The notes beneath the pieces are model-generated. The model was not told where the DNA came from. It saw only the letters and a program-made list of their open reading frames with translations, and did not search any database. A DNA stretch of 64,000 bases from Lycium barbarum (lineage: Eukaryota; Streptophyta; Magnoliopsida; Solanales; Solanaceae): assembly GCF_019175385.1 (NCBI RefSeq), contig NC_083339.1:29045637-29109636 (forward strand), written 5' to 3'. Shown here piece by piece: positions 36,398 to 47,828 of the stretch. Every line of letters begins with the position of its first letter. The stretch's first letter is position 1. Position numbers and translations under genes: made by a program.

Positions 36398-36690
36398 AAG
36401 CTAGAAGAGTTTACTGGCTTTCACATGAACAAGAGATACCTTTTAATTAACCATCTTGCATTTGCTGATAATATAATTTTCTTTTCTAGTGGTTACAAGA
36501 AATCTTTACGCTTGTCTCGTCACCAAGGTCTTATTTCAGGATAGCTTGTTAACAAAAGTAAATCTTGTGTTGTCCTTGCTCCAATTCAACTACAAAAGCA
36601 ATATCCAGAATTGAGAGGATAACTAGAATGGAGCATAGAGATCTTCCCTTTAAATATTTTGGGTGCCTCTTATTGATAGGCTAGGATCAT
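36398..36690 (+). pseudogene. LINE reverse transcriptase fragment
   Basis: Encodes FTGFHMNKRYLLINHLAFAD followed by NIIFFSSGYKKSL, then, after frameshifts, LVNKSKSC and RIERITRMEHRDLPFKYFGC. This order is that of plant L1-type LINE RT after the catalytic motif, which here reads FADN instead of FADD. Only about 100 codons survive. Confidence 0.85.
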
Positions 36691-38119
36691 GAATTTTTAG
36701 CCTTATTTCACATCTTTGTTAATTAAACTTTAATTGTACTTGAGCTATAATGTAGTATTTTACACTCATTATGTGTGTTTTCTTGTATAGGACTTATTCC
36801 CGAGTAAACGAGCATTTTTGGAGCTTAAATGGAGATTTTAGGACTTTGAACTCTGAGTAGAAGTCCAACAAATAAATAGGGAAGAGTTCGGGATTCGAGG
36901 ACCGATTATGCATGCTAAAGAGTGAAGAAAATAGTCAAAAAAATGAAGCTGCAGAATAATTGGCCTACCGCCTTCGGGTTATTTTATTTTTCAATTTTTT
37001 TAAGGGTATTTAGGTCCGACCACTTTTGGGGTATTCATAACGTGTTTTTGAATGGACTTTTGATTTTTGACAGCTACATCTTAGGAGACGGCTTAGAGTT
37101 TGAGGGAAGACTTTGCTACTTTCTACGATCGATTCAATACAAAAGTTTGGATCGAAAGTTGGTTGTAATGACTTCTAGTTTACTTTCTTCTACTATACTT
37201 TTGCTATTATGGAGTAGTTTCTCTTAGGGTTTTAACGGACATGGTGTCTTGAGACTTATATATGGATTAACTTCGTTCTTGTTGGAATTCTCATTTGGAG
37301 TTTTGAACGTTATGCATATGTTTTACTTCTGTTTGTTAATCGAAAGAGAACTACTTTATTGAATATTTATGCTAGTATATTGTTGTTGAAGTGAAATTCT
37401 TTTGAGTAATCATAAGAGCTTCTTTGAATTGTTCTTGAATCAAGATAGGAAGATATTCGAGAGAAGTTTTCCTTTTATTAAATCCATTCGATAATTCTAG
37501 CATATGTTCTTGAGTTTTAAATTAGTCTATTTTGAAAGATATTTAGTTCATTCGAAAGAAGAGTTTAGATATTACATGTAGACTAATCATTCGTTGAAAT
37601 CGAAAGAATCACTGAACCTTCGGAAAAAAATCTTGAATGCTTATTAATCCTAAATATTTCTTTTGCACCAGTCTTGTCATTCGCCCTTAACTCTCCTATT
37701 GATAGTAATCCTTGATCAATTTCTAAGTTTTCATTATTATTTTAATTCAATAGTAAATTTATTACTCGTGGTTTACACCATAAAAACTCTAAAGATTTAC
37801 TTTCCGGAATAATACTGAGCAAAACCTTATTTGACTTATTAATAACAATAATTTTTGTGGAGATGATCTTAAATTATAATGTGTTTTGCGCTTGTCACCT
37901 GTGCACGTAGACTGGAATGTGGGGGCATGGCTTGTATGCTACATAGCCTGGGGCTGTCAACCTTGATTTGATTGAGGGCAAGTGAAGTTGTAGAGTGGGC
38001 CATCTAGATTAGGTGATGGACCGTTCTTCTAATTATGTCAGGGGATCATGTGTCCGGGGCATGCTCAGGGCCTGTATAATTTTTACCACTACATAGGCCA
38101 TCAAAGCATTTATGATGAA
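36691..38119. other. Unassigned 1.4-kb stretch
   Basis: AT-rich sequence with GAAAGA/TCGAAAG words and no recognisable protein; a 101-codon frame at 36922 has no domain. It could be a solo LTR or a fragment of an unrecognised repeat. Confidence 0.4.
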
Positions 38120-38128
38120 TAAATTAAA

Positions 38129-39342
38129 GAGAAAAAGATATGTTTTAATTCTTGAATTTGGCACGAAAATTCACTTTAGCAACTAAACTTAAGTTGTATT
38201 TATTTACGCCCCTTAACAATTTATGTTTCAATTATTTTTCACCCTAAAAAAATAATATCACTCTCACAATGGGAGGTGTATTACACTCGCGTCACGTCAA
38301 TGCCACATCATTGCCACGTCGTTGCCACATCATTGCCATGTCAAAATTACCAACACTTCATTTTTTTTTTCTTTTATTATTTTTCCTCTTTCTCTTTCTT
38401 CTTTTTTCTCCTCATCCTCACCCTACTTTTAACAACCACTACGCCGCTGCTACCGCCGCCGCTGCTGCCGCCACCGCTGCTGGAAAAAAAATCATTATTA
38501 TTATCAATCCAAAAAAAAATTACCACCACCATCTTTAACCCACATCCACAACTACCACCATCATCTCCCCTAACAAATTTCATCCAACTCCTTCTCAAAT
38601 TAGTCCCACTTACACTTAAATTCGTCCAAATTGGTTGTTATTGTTAGCCATTATTAGCATTATTATTAGCAAACTCATTTCTTCCATAACCATTATTCTA
38701 TAACTTTATTTTTGAAAGAAAATCAAAATCAAAATCAAGAACCACCATCTTTAACCCACATCCACAACCACCACCATCATCTCCCCCAACAAATTTCATC
38801 AAACTCCTTCTCAAATTAGTCCCACTTATACTTAAATTCGTCCAAATTGGTTGTTTTGGTTGTTATTGTTGGCCATTATTAGTATTATTATTAGCAAACT
38901 CATTTCTTCCATAACTTTATTTTTGAAAGAAAACAAATTTGGACGAAAATCAAATCAAAATCAAGAAACCAAAAAATGGTGAAAATGAAAAGAAAAGAAT
39001 GATGAGAATATAGAGAGAAAGAAAGAGGGATTGTGAAGAAGAAGAAGGAAGGTGGTGGGGGCGGGGCTGTGACGGGGGGGGGGGGGGGGCTGTGAAGAAG
39101 AAGAAGAAGCAACTTTATTTTATTTTTTAATTTATAATATATATATATATATATGAGCGGGTCCACTTTTTTTGTTTTTCACTCTCTTAATTATTATTTT
39201 TTTATTTTTTTGCCACGTCAGCATTTAGGGTGGAAAATAATTGAAACGTAAGTTGTTAAGGGGGGTAAATAAATACAACTTAAATTTAGTTGCTAAAGTG
39301 AGTTTTCGTGCCAAATTCAGGGGTTAAAAAATGTCTTTTCTC
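38129..39342. mobile_element. Mutator-like (MULE) non-autonomous element, 1.2 kb
   Basis: Long terminal inverted repeats of about 125 bp: the left begins GAGAAAAAGATATG, the right (reverse complement) GAGAAAAGACATTT, and both continue GAATTTGGCACGAAAA and so on. It is flanked by a perfect 9-bp direct repeat TAAATTAAA (38120-38128 and 39343-39351), the length typical of Mutator superfamily insertions. No transposase inside. The interior has a duplicated segment, a G16-type run near 39074 and an (AT)n tract near 39138. Confidence 0.92.
38525..38937. repeat. ~216-bp internal tandem duplication in MULE
   Basis: 38525-38740 and 38741-38937 share ACCACCATCTTTAACCCACA, the CATCATCTCCC block, AATTAGTCCCACTTA and TAGCAAACTCATTTC in order. 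Confidence 0.88.
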
Positions 39343-39351
39343 TAAATTAAA

Positions 39352-40855
39352 TATGCGTTCAAGTTTAAGATTATAGTTCATGATCAAGCTTAAAAGTCCA
39401 TATATTTATTTTTGTATAGAAGAAACATAGAAATCATAGAGATTGTACTATTCACAATATTTTAAATAAAATACTATATTTATTATAATATTATCCAATC
39501 TGGATATTTTCTCATGAGTGAAATTTATTATTTATAATAACATAAATAGGGGGATTTAATGCTTCTAATTGTCGGAGTCATGTTCTTGGGGTTATAAGAT
39601 TGATTCTATAAATTTTTGGAGGTTACACATTTGAGTGTCATTTGGACATCCACTAATATTAACTAGGGATATTGATACCTATATAGAACCTCCAATCGAT
39701 ATCGATATTTGCTTAGCTAAAGATTATATTTAACAACTGAAGCTCAAAAAGCTTATCATTGTATAGCCGTATCAAGCGAAATCAATTAGATAGGAGATTC
39801 AAAAGATTCTTCTCCTAATTTCACTCTTGAAATATATTTCCCTTCCAAAAATTAACATAGCCCTTTTCATCTCAAATTAGAGAAACCAAAAGCAAAAATT
39901 AAGAGTAAAAAGCATATTTGAACATTAGTTTCTTCTTGGGTGAGAGTGGGTAGGGTAGGAATTGGTTGGAAACACCAGCACAGATACAAAATTAAAGAAT
40001 ATTACAAATGATTTGGACTTTTTTCAAGTAATATGTCAAACCTATCCTTTGCAATGTGTGTATATCACATTGTGCATAGTGTATATCTAAGTATATCATA
40101 CAAGATTGTAATGGTCCTTATCCATATATCGTGTTGTATGTTCTGTATATCAGTGTATACATCACACAAGTTTTCATGAATTTTCACAAATATACATGAT
40201 ATACATGAGATGAAGGATATACAGTGTTAATATAAACTGATATACATGTGATACAATGGGGATACACAAATGGATTCTTCTTCAACCTCGAGTTTTCAAT
40301 TTGAAATAGGATTTAAATCCTCTCCAAATACCTCCAATATTGATTTCAAGCTCTCTAAGATATTTTCAACATAACTCAATATCACCTAAATGAGACAAAT
40401 CGCAAACACGCAGATCGAAAAAATTGAACAAACCTTCCATCCAACAAAACTTGACATCACCTAAATTAAGATGATCTTTAATGGTGGTTTCGGATCCTTA
40501 TCTTCAAAAAGTCGATGGAGAACCCAAAAAATGAGCAAATATTCCATCCAACAACGAAGTTGATGAAGAACCTGAAAAATAATGGAAAACTTGCACTGTA
40601 ATACGAAATCGATGAAGAACTAATAAAGATTTCTCAGCCAAAATAAGGAAATACAGAGTTATGGAAGAAAATATTGAAAATTTTGGCTGAAACTGCTATG
40701 AAAAAGAGGGAGGGTAGTAAATACTTTTTATTATTTTTGGTGCCAATTCTTTTAGATAAATTTAAATTTAGACTATCGAGTTACCAAAAAATAAAATCTT
40801 TTATGTCAAATATTGAACATACTTGTCATATAGTGCCAATTTGTCTATTATTTAT
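39352..40855. other. Unassigned sequence with GATATACA words
   Basis: No gene recognised. 40040-40270 is rich in GTATATCA/TGATATAC words in both orientations. 40440-40620 repeats phrases such as TTCCATCCAACAA and GATGAAGAAC. Confidence 0.4.
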
Positions 40856-41857
40856 GGGAAAACTACGTATATATACATGTTAAAGAGAAATATTTACGAA
40901 ACGTGACGATAGTTTTCCTTATTTACACAACATTACGATATTTTACAAAATATGAGAGATTTTCATATATTTTTCGTTTTTTAATTTTATTTTCAAAAAA
41001 TAATTTTTTTAAGAATAATTTTATTTTTAAAAATAATTTTTTTTATTTTTTTTTTTAAATTAAAAAAAAACAATTTTATATTTTTTTAAAAGTTTACTTT
41101 TAAGTTTTTTTTTTTTGTTGCTAAAAGGCTTAAAAAATTACCTCAAATTTTTGTGTATGAAAGCTGTATGAGCAATGTATAAAATGTGTATGTGTAAGCG
41201 AAATTTTTAATATAGTTTTTCATACACAAAATGTGAATGAAATTCTAAGTCTTGAGCGAGATATACACATTTCATATCATTCTCATACATAAATTTTTGA
41301 GCGTAATGTTTAAGCCTTGATCAAGATATACAAATTTCATACGTTTTTCATACACAAAATTTGAGCGAATTTTTTAAGCCTTGAGCAAGATATACACATT
41401 TCATACACAAAAATTTAAACGATTATCTTAAGTCTTGAATGCTGTATCAAAATTGTATACAATGTTGTTGTAGTTGTATTAGTTATAGAGAAATCTAACA
41501 TGAACTTTATACACGAAAATGTGAGCGAAATTCTAAGCCTTGAGTGAGATATAAATTTCATACCGTTTTCATACATACAATTTTGAGGTGATTTTTTAAG
41601 CCTTGAACGAGATATATATATTTCATACAATTTTCATACACTAAATTTTGAGCGAACTTTTTAAGCCTTGAGCAAGATATACACATTTCATATAACTTTT
41701 ATACATAAATTTTTGAGCGAAAAAATAAAAAATATATATATTTTTTTTTTAAAAAGTATGTTTGTTATAGGGTTTGTAATGTTATCTTTTGTACATAGAA
41801 AACTATCATCAAGTTTCGTAATATTTTTCCTTAATACGTATATATACGTAATTTACC
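40856..41857. mobile_element. MULE-like element with tandem interior
   Basis: Left end GGGAAAACTACGTATATATA to GATAGTTTTC and the reverse complement of the right end (GGTAAATTACGTATATATAC to GATAGTTTTC) form inverted repeats of about 60 bp. Possible imperfect target duplication TATTATTTA / TATAATTTA. No transposase frame. Confidence 0.7.
41215..41720. repeat. ~70-90 bp imperfect tandem repeats
   Basis: Six or so copies of a unit containing TTTTTAAGCCTTGAGCAAGA, TATACACATTTCATA and CATACACAAAATTTTGAGCG inside the MULE-like element. Confidence 0.85.
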
Positions 41858-41969
41858 TATAATTTATTATAGCAATATTGCACTTTTTCATGGGAAAATT
41901 CCTAATATCCTGGTCACATGGTTGAGAAGGTATTGGGCCTTGACACCCTCGAAAAGCCCTCTCCACGCA

Positions 41970-42447
41970 CCAATATTTGGGCAATTTGCACGACTGTCCT
42001 TTTTTAGGGGTGATCTTTAATTTTTGTCCCTCAAATTGCTGGTCTTTAATTTAGGTCCTTCACCTAAAATATCGAGAGGTTCTGGGTTCGAATCTCAACT
42101 TAGTCATAAAAATAAAATAAAAATTCGCAAGGCAAGGCTTCGCAAAAAGTCTGTCTTATGTGGCAGACTTTGCCTTAAGGCATAACTAAAAGTCTGTCTT
42201 ATAAGGCTAAGTCTGTCATATCCGAAAGACTTTTCGTTATGCATTAAGGCAACGTCTACCACATAAAGCACACTTTAGTTATGCCTTAATGCAAACTCTG
42301 CCGCATAAGGCAGACTTTTTGCAAAGTCATATCTTGCGATTTTTTTTTTTTTACTATGCGGGAATTTGAACTCAGAACCTCGAAATATTTTCTGCCACCT
42401 TTTTAAGCGAACGGAAAAAATCCGCCCAAAAAATTGCCAATATTAGA
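41970..42447. mobile_element. Foldback MITE with tRNA B-box-like arms
   Basis: A strong inverted repeat spans 42066-42390: AAATATCGAGAGGTTCTGGG at the left pairs with CTCAGAACCTCGAAATATTT at the right, and AAGTCTGTCTTATG/CATAAGGCAGACTTT pair inside. Outer ends CAATATTTGGGCAATTT and GCCAATATT pair weakly. A related piece (GATCTTTAATTTTTGT) recurs in direct orientation at about 42508. Confidence 0.7.
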
Positions 42448-43122
42448 TCCGAAATAGGGGAATAGAATGGGTCATTTGCAGTACTTTTGTCCCTGTTTTG
42501 CATTGATCTTTAATTTTTGTTTCTCAATGCACACAATCTTTGTGGGAGACATAGATTTATATTTTTGTATGTAATATTTCATAAATTATGTCTCACACCG
42601 TTAAAGAATTTATGCCTAATTAGGTAGAGTGGGGGATCAGAACTCTCATCAAGGAGACCAAAATATAAAAAAATTAAGAGAATTCAACATCTACAATATA
42701 TATATAAAATAATTTTATTCTTATATATATAATGTAATTTTTTTTACGAAGATTCAGATGAATCCTTCGCTCCTAACTAAACATATGTTCGATTGCAATT
42801 AAAAACCACCCCATTTGAAGGCAAAATTACAAGGCAGCCCATTTGAAAGGCAAACCGTGCAATTTCTTCCAATAGAATAATTGAGAAAACTGAAGTGGCT
42901 CTAGAATTGTCCCACTCAATATAAAAGCCTAACACGTATGATGCAACGTGTTAATTCTCCATGCCCCACGTAACTTCTCATGCCAACACGAACCTTCTTT
43001 GGGCAAATGTCATCAAATCCCTTTACTCCTCATCACCCTTCCTTATTTATTTTCCCCATCCAACAAAAATTCATCCATACCAATCTAAAACAAGAACTTA
43101 GAAATTTCACAAAGGGCAAAAA
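42448..43122 (+). promoter_or_regulatory. PEBP gene upstream region
   Basis: Contains a diverged copy of the preceding MITE end up to about 42560, AT-rich DNA, and then the gene-proximal promoter with a TATA box at 42920-42927. ACGT-containing words (AACACGTATGA, CAACGTGTTAA, CCCCACGTAAC) at 42928-42973 resemble bZIP/bHLH-type sites but are only suggestive. Confidence 0.5.
42920..42927 (+). promoter_or_regulatory. TATA box of PEBP gene
   Basis: TATAAAAG about 200 bp before the ATG, which would give a 5' leader of roughly 170 bp. Confidence 0.6.
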
Positions 43123-44309
43123 ATGGCAAATGCAAGTGATGAGTTCAGGCTAGTGTCACCAAACATAAATCATGAAGGAAAATTACCAAGAAAATACACA
43201 GATGAAGGTCAAGGTGCTCAAAAGAAAATGTCACCACCATTAGAATGGTACAATTTACCAGAAGGGACTAAGAGTTTGTCACTAGTGGTACAAGATATTG
43301 ATGCACCTGACCCAGATGGACCTATTGTACCATGGGTTATTTGGGTTGTGACAAATATTCCACCAACTTTAAAGGGTTTGCCTGAAGGATTTTCTGGTAA
43401 AGGAGAGGAATTAGGTGGAGATTATGCTCGTATTAAAGAAGGGAATAATGACGAAAAAGTCCCTGGATGGCATGGACCTACAATGCCAAGTCATGGTCAT
43501 AGATTTGAGTTTAGGCTTTTTGCTTTGGATGATGAGCTTAATCTTGGAAACACGGTATATCCTACAATTTGTAATACTTTAATACTTCATCTCTTTTTTA
43601 ATCTGTTGTTTATGGTTTTGGGCACATCCATTATAAAATTATGCGACGGCACTCATTATAGGGTAGCTTAATTTTTTTATATGAGTATTAATTAATGATA
43701 AAGGGTGAAATTGCAAAAAATGATAATTACAGTCTTGGTTTAATTTCTCAAGAGAAAAATATGTTGGGACCAATTTTTTATAGCTAAAGTGAGAAGAAAA
43801 AGAGAGCAGAGGACCAGGAGAGTTCTTCTGAATTGGGAAGTAGGACAAATTCCTACAAATAGGATGAAGTATCACTCTTTTTTATGACCCATAACCAGAT
43901 ATCTTTACATCGTACAATTATATGAAAATCTTTCTGAAAATGTTAGGATCGGATGTCTTGTGAAGCCACCAATTTTCCCCTTATTCAACTACTTGTGAAC
44001 GCAGTATCCTCTGTATTATGTCAGATTAATTTGATCTAGTGAAACGACATGCTCCATTTTTGAGTCAATTCCTCGTATGGTCACCCAATTAAGGAAGTAA
44101 ATTATCTAGTAAAGTCACTTATCTTTTTTTTTTCTGTCATTCAAGTTTATATATTAAATATTTAAGAACCTCAAGTGGTTGACTCGCACACCTACGGACA
44201 AATAACGTAATGTGGTTTCTTGGATGATTGGCAGGTGACAAAGGATAAGCTACTGGAAGCTGTTGAAGGTCATGTTCTTGGAGAGGCTGTTTTAATTGCC
44301 ATATCTTGA
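43123..44309 (+). CDS. PEBP family protein (YbhB/YbcL type), two exons
   Basis: Exon 1 is 43123-43554 (144 codons) and exon 2 is 44235-44309 (24 codons plus TGA); the 680-bp intron has GT and AG ends and falls between codons. The 168-residue product is the size of single-domain PEBP proteins. It carries DAPDPDGP at residues 60-67, the ligand-pocket signature, and GWHGP (115-119) with GHRFEFRLFALD (125-136), the second conserved block in the bacterial-like YbhB/YbcL branch rather than the FT/TFL1 flowering branch. No signal peptide or membrane segment, so probably cytosolic. Exon 2 supplies the C-terminal helix (KDKLLEAVEGHVLGEAVLIA). Biochemical role in plants is not established for this branch. 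It appears intact and is the only clear host gene here. Confidence 0.93.
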
Positions 44310-44386
44310 ATGTATATATAGCAGTTGCTATTTTCCAGATGATATTTTCATGCCGTTTTATGGCATGAACTTGAACTAGCTAGTGT

Positions 44387-44392
44387 AATAAA
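44387..44392 (+). terminator. Polyadenylation signal of PEBP gene
   Basis: AATAAA 78 bp after the stop codon, in a suitable T-rich context. Confidence 0.6.
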
Positions 44393-45189
44393 CAGGATAA
44401 TTAACCAGTGACAAGAGTTGTTCCTGCGTCTTTTTTTATTTTTACTCGTAAATTGTGTTTTAATAATGTCGTCTCATAATTCCGAGAATTTGTATACTGC
44501 TGTTTGAATGTGTGAGATATGTTTTGGTTGTGTTGTTTCCATTGTTGAGAATTTGTTGGGCACAATTGGTTGTTCACTAACTTGAATTTTATTATTTATT
44601 TGCGAGGTAAGAATCAGTTTCAATTTTACACTTCTTATGCTATTTCTTGCATTCACACTTTTAGCAGCTTCTATTGTTGCTCTTTCGTATTTCTCACTTG
44701 ATCATTCACTAACTGCTTGCTTCAACAACGTTCTTTACTTAGAGATTCACTCGTGGTGTGCACACTTTCTTGTCCTGATTATATGTACACTCCTTAATTG
44801 TGTACGCACCTTCTATATGAGTATGCATACGAGGCTTGAAGGAAAGATTTATAATAAGAATATTTGCTAAATATTTTTAGTTATCTTTTGCTAGAATCAC
44901 TGCAGAATTTTTATTGTAAATTTCCACTCTTAATTCTCTACAATTCTTTGGACATTCAAGATTGTTCATTCAAATATTGTAGATATCAGTTAAGTTAGTG
45001 GTGGATTTTTAATATTGCCTGTTAATTGAATTTTTCTTTCATCCATTGTGAGCGATTCTTGAGATCCTCCAAACATCATGATGTAAGCCTATTGCGGATT
45101 CTCTCTTCGATTACTACTTGAAGTTTCTTCAAAGGTATAGCCTCTTTAAAGCTTGAGCAGCTCAATTAACGCTGCATCCATATTTTATA
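44393..45189. other. Unassigned sequence downstream of PEBP gene
   Basis: AT-rich; frames of 60-77 codons on either strand have no recognisable content. Confidence 0.45.
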
Positions 45190-45394
45190 CTCGCTCCGTT
45201 CATTTTACACACTTCTTAAGAAATAATACTTGAAGTGCGTATTTTTTCATGATACCTACCTTTATTAGTTGATGTATAATTGCATTGGATTGAAAAATAA
45301 TTTGGAATGAGTAATTAATGTTAAGAATAAAAATAAGAAAATAATTTTTTTTCTTGATAAGCGAAAGTAAATAAGTAAAAGTGAACGGAGGGAG
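45190..45394. mobile_element. Stowaway MITE
   Basis: Ends CTCGCTCCGTTCATTTTAC and GTAAAAGTGAACGGAGGGAG are inverted repeats, flanked by TA on both sides. A different subfamily from the copy at 35201. Confidence 0.9.
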
Positions 45395-45434
45395 TACTTA
45401 GGGTCTGTACGGCTATGAGAATTTTTCGCCTTTT

Positions 45435-45590
45435 CCTGAAAATCTTCTCTCTGTTTCAGAATCAGACATAGAAGTTCAAATACAATTTGAAGTTGTATGT
45501 AAAATTTGAAATCCTGAAAATCTTCTCTCTATTTGAGAATCAGACAAAGAAATTCAAATACAATTTGAAGTTGTACTTAAAATTTGAAAA
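45435..45590. repeat. 78-bp tandem duplication
   Basis: 45435-45512 and 45513-45590 both run from CCTGAAAATCTTCTCTCT through TACAATTTGAAGTTGTA, with a few substitutions. The surrounding 45400-45760 looks like a MITE (GGGTCTGTACGG left, CCAAACGCTTACTTAGTG right), not resolved. Confidence 0.8.
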
Positions 45591-45835
45591 ACATCTAAAA
45601 TCATATACTATTTTTTTCTTTACTTTTTTCATTTTCAGTACATTTAAACAATTAAATATTCATTGCAAAAAATATAATCAAACACAACTCCATGTTCAAC
45701 TTCAAAATTTCAAATAAAATGAAAAATATTTGGTTTTCATGCCAAACGCTTACTTAGTGTTTGGATGTTGTGTAGACCTCTTTAACTGCAGTTGTGGTGT
45801 TTCTTTTGGATTTTTTCTTGCAACACTTCTGAAGT

Positions 45836-46022
45836 TTCACATATGTGCTTGCCATGAACTTATATTTTTCTTTTGGGGAGATACTTTTGGTGTGATTTGC
45901 TAGTGCTCAAGTAAGCAAGCAGCGTGAAACTTCACATATGTGCTTGCCATGAACTTATATTTTTCTTTTGGGGAGATACTTTTGGTGTGATTTGCTAGTG
46001 CTCAAGTAAGCAAGCAGCGTGA
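45836..46022. repeat. Perfect 95-bp tandem duplication
   Basis: 45836-45930 is repeated without a visible mismatch at 45931-46022, from TTCACATATGTGC to AAGCAAGCAGCGTGA. The lack of differences points to a very recent event. Confidence 0.95.
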
Positions 46023-47000
46023 CGTGTGAGAGCATTATGACCTTTTCAATTTAAGCATTTCATCATTCTCGTAATAGGAATGAGTGCACCGTAAGACTAA
46101 ACAAGTTGTTCCTGATAACGTTCAAATTCACTCCTCAAAGAGAAAGTATATACAATCGTATGTAATATAATTTACTCAACTATGAGTCGGGGTTGATCCC
46201 ACAGGGAACAATATACTAGGCGATTTAAACAAGTAAGGAATTATCACTTTCTACGCTAAGTCAAACACTTAATAATATTTTGATTTTAAGAAAATTATAA
46301 CTAATGCAAAAATGTAAACTAACCTAGAAAGCAAGTAAAATGATCAATGGCCACAAGCATTGATACAAGGAACTCTCAAGTAACGATCCAATATATTTTA
46401 TGATATTACAACTAAGAGCAGGTTTATGTTAATAGATAATGATTTCTAAAATCTCATTCAAAGTCTTCCAACCAAATCAATGAATTTCACTCTAAGCTTT
46501 TCCAAGCCTTAGAGTGTGATATTAAGCACAATCAATTTAACCTCAAGTAACAATCCTCTTCCGAGCTCAAGTTATTAGATGGGTTTAATGACCCAAATTC
46601 TTGTTAATTAATCTTTCTCAACCTAGATTTCCTCTTCCGAGCTCAATCAAAGTAAATGGGCGAATCTTAGGGTTAGCTAATCCCTTAAGAAACATTAAAG
46701 AACAAGATTAATTAAAACAACAAAGACCCACTTCAATAGCAATAAAAATCATTCAATACATAAGCATAACAAGAGATTTAATCCAACACTTGATAATGAA
46801 TAATATCATAAACAAGATTCAAGTGAATGAAGAAAATACTACACCCTTAAATATTCAATAAAAAACAAGGAATTGAAGAAAGGTTTAAGAAATATCTCAT
46901 TAAGGTGCTCCAATCTTCTCCTCCAACGGTGTAGATGAAACCCTAGCTCTCCAAGCTTGAAAATATGGCCAAAGATAATGTTTTACAAACCCTAAAAGAG

Positions 47001-47008
47001 TATTTATA
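47001..47008 (-). promoter_or_regulatory. TATA box of Athila-type solo LTR
   Basis: TATAAATA on the - strand, followed by CTCTTTTAGGG, in the same relative place as in the Athila LTR (54991-55000). Confidence 0.6.
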
Positions 47009-47035
47009 ACATTCCAAAACGGGAACAAATTGTGG

Positions 47036-47215
47036 ACAAAAATGCCCTGCGTGCAGCACATGCTGTAGCAAGTGCTACTCGCAGGTGTCGCATGCACAAC
47101 ACGCTGCAGCAAGTGCTGCTCGCATGCACAACATGTTGCAGCAAGTGCTACTCGCAGATGCTGCATACACAACATGCTGCAGCAAGTGCTGCTAGCATGT
47201 GCTGCCAGAAAGTGC
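47036..47215. repeat. TGCTGCAGCA palindrome array in solo LTR U3
   Basis: About 3-4 units of 45-50 bp with GCAGCAAGTGCTGCTCGCA and CATGCACAACA words. Much richer in GC than its surroundings and immediately upstream (on the - strand) of the TATA box. Confidence 0.85.
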
Positions 47216-47374
47216 TACTTGTTCTATTTTTGTTCCGTTTTGCTCCGTTATGCTCTCCGGGCATCTTATCCTACAAAACGACATAAATACACAAAAGTAA
47301 CAACAAAAGTTCTTGAAGAGTCACAAAAGCTTAAGGAATTAGCATCGAATATCCTGTAATTTCGCGGCACATCA

Positions 47375-47828
47375 CCTCCTTGACAGCGACGACATATGTC
47401 TTTGTTGTTAAGTTTGAATTTGTTCATATGAAATTTGAGCTCTTCTACTTTATATTTATTTAATATGAATATTTTTTATAAAAATTTTGAGAAAATCTTT
47501 TTTCAGATTCTGAAACTTATTTATGAATTCTGCTTCTTTTTGCTGCTCGACATCCTTTAGTGATGTAGGGTTTGAGTAGTCAATAATAATTTTTAATCGA
47601 AAAAACAATATTGTATCTGGGGTGTAATTGGGGAGATCTGAGTAAAGTACGCCAAGTTTTTATATATTATGCTTAAATTAAAATTAAATTAGTGAAGTAC
47701 CTCATGCTTTGCGCAGTACAACCACGACATTAATAAATAAAGGATATAATTGATACCATTATAAATTTACTCAAGATAAAATATACTAAATTTCTTATGC
47801 ATATAAATAGTAATTTAATTTTTATTTT
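47375..47828. other. Unassigned sequence
   Basis: AT-rich, no gene or repeat recognised. Confidence 0.4.

Larger units (their letters stand above)
46113..47374 (-). repeat. Athila-type solo LTR
   Basis: On the - strand it starts TGATGTGCCGCGAAATTAC and ends with CGTTATCA. It shares the order of landmarks with the Athila LTR at 54126-55740: the GTGCCG start, GGGCATTTTTGTCC, TATAAATA, then CCCTGTGGGATC near the end. No PPT or PBS adjoins it, so it stands alone. No matching target duplication is visible (GTTCC left, CCTCC right). Confidence 0.8.

Noticed and set aside
41215..41720. Possible CRISPR-like array
   Set aside because: Repeats are imperfect, spacers are not unique, and this is plant nuclear DNA inside a transposon.
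42075..42095. tRNA gene
   Set aside because: Only a B-box-like word is present; no acceptor stem or anticodon arm can be folded around it.
43555..43671. Continuation of the PEBP frame to a stop at 43671
   Set aside because: The family's C-terminus (KDKLLEAVEGHVLG) is encoded at 44235 and joins in frame through a proper GT-AG intron; the read-through tail has no similarity.
47072..47359. Cysteine-rich 84-95 codon frames
   Set aside because: They result from the TGCTGCAGCA repeat of the solo LTR; both frames look alike and no start or signal peptide is convincing.
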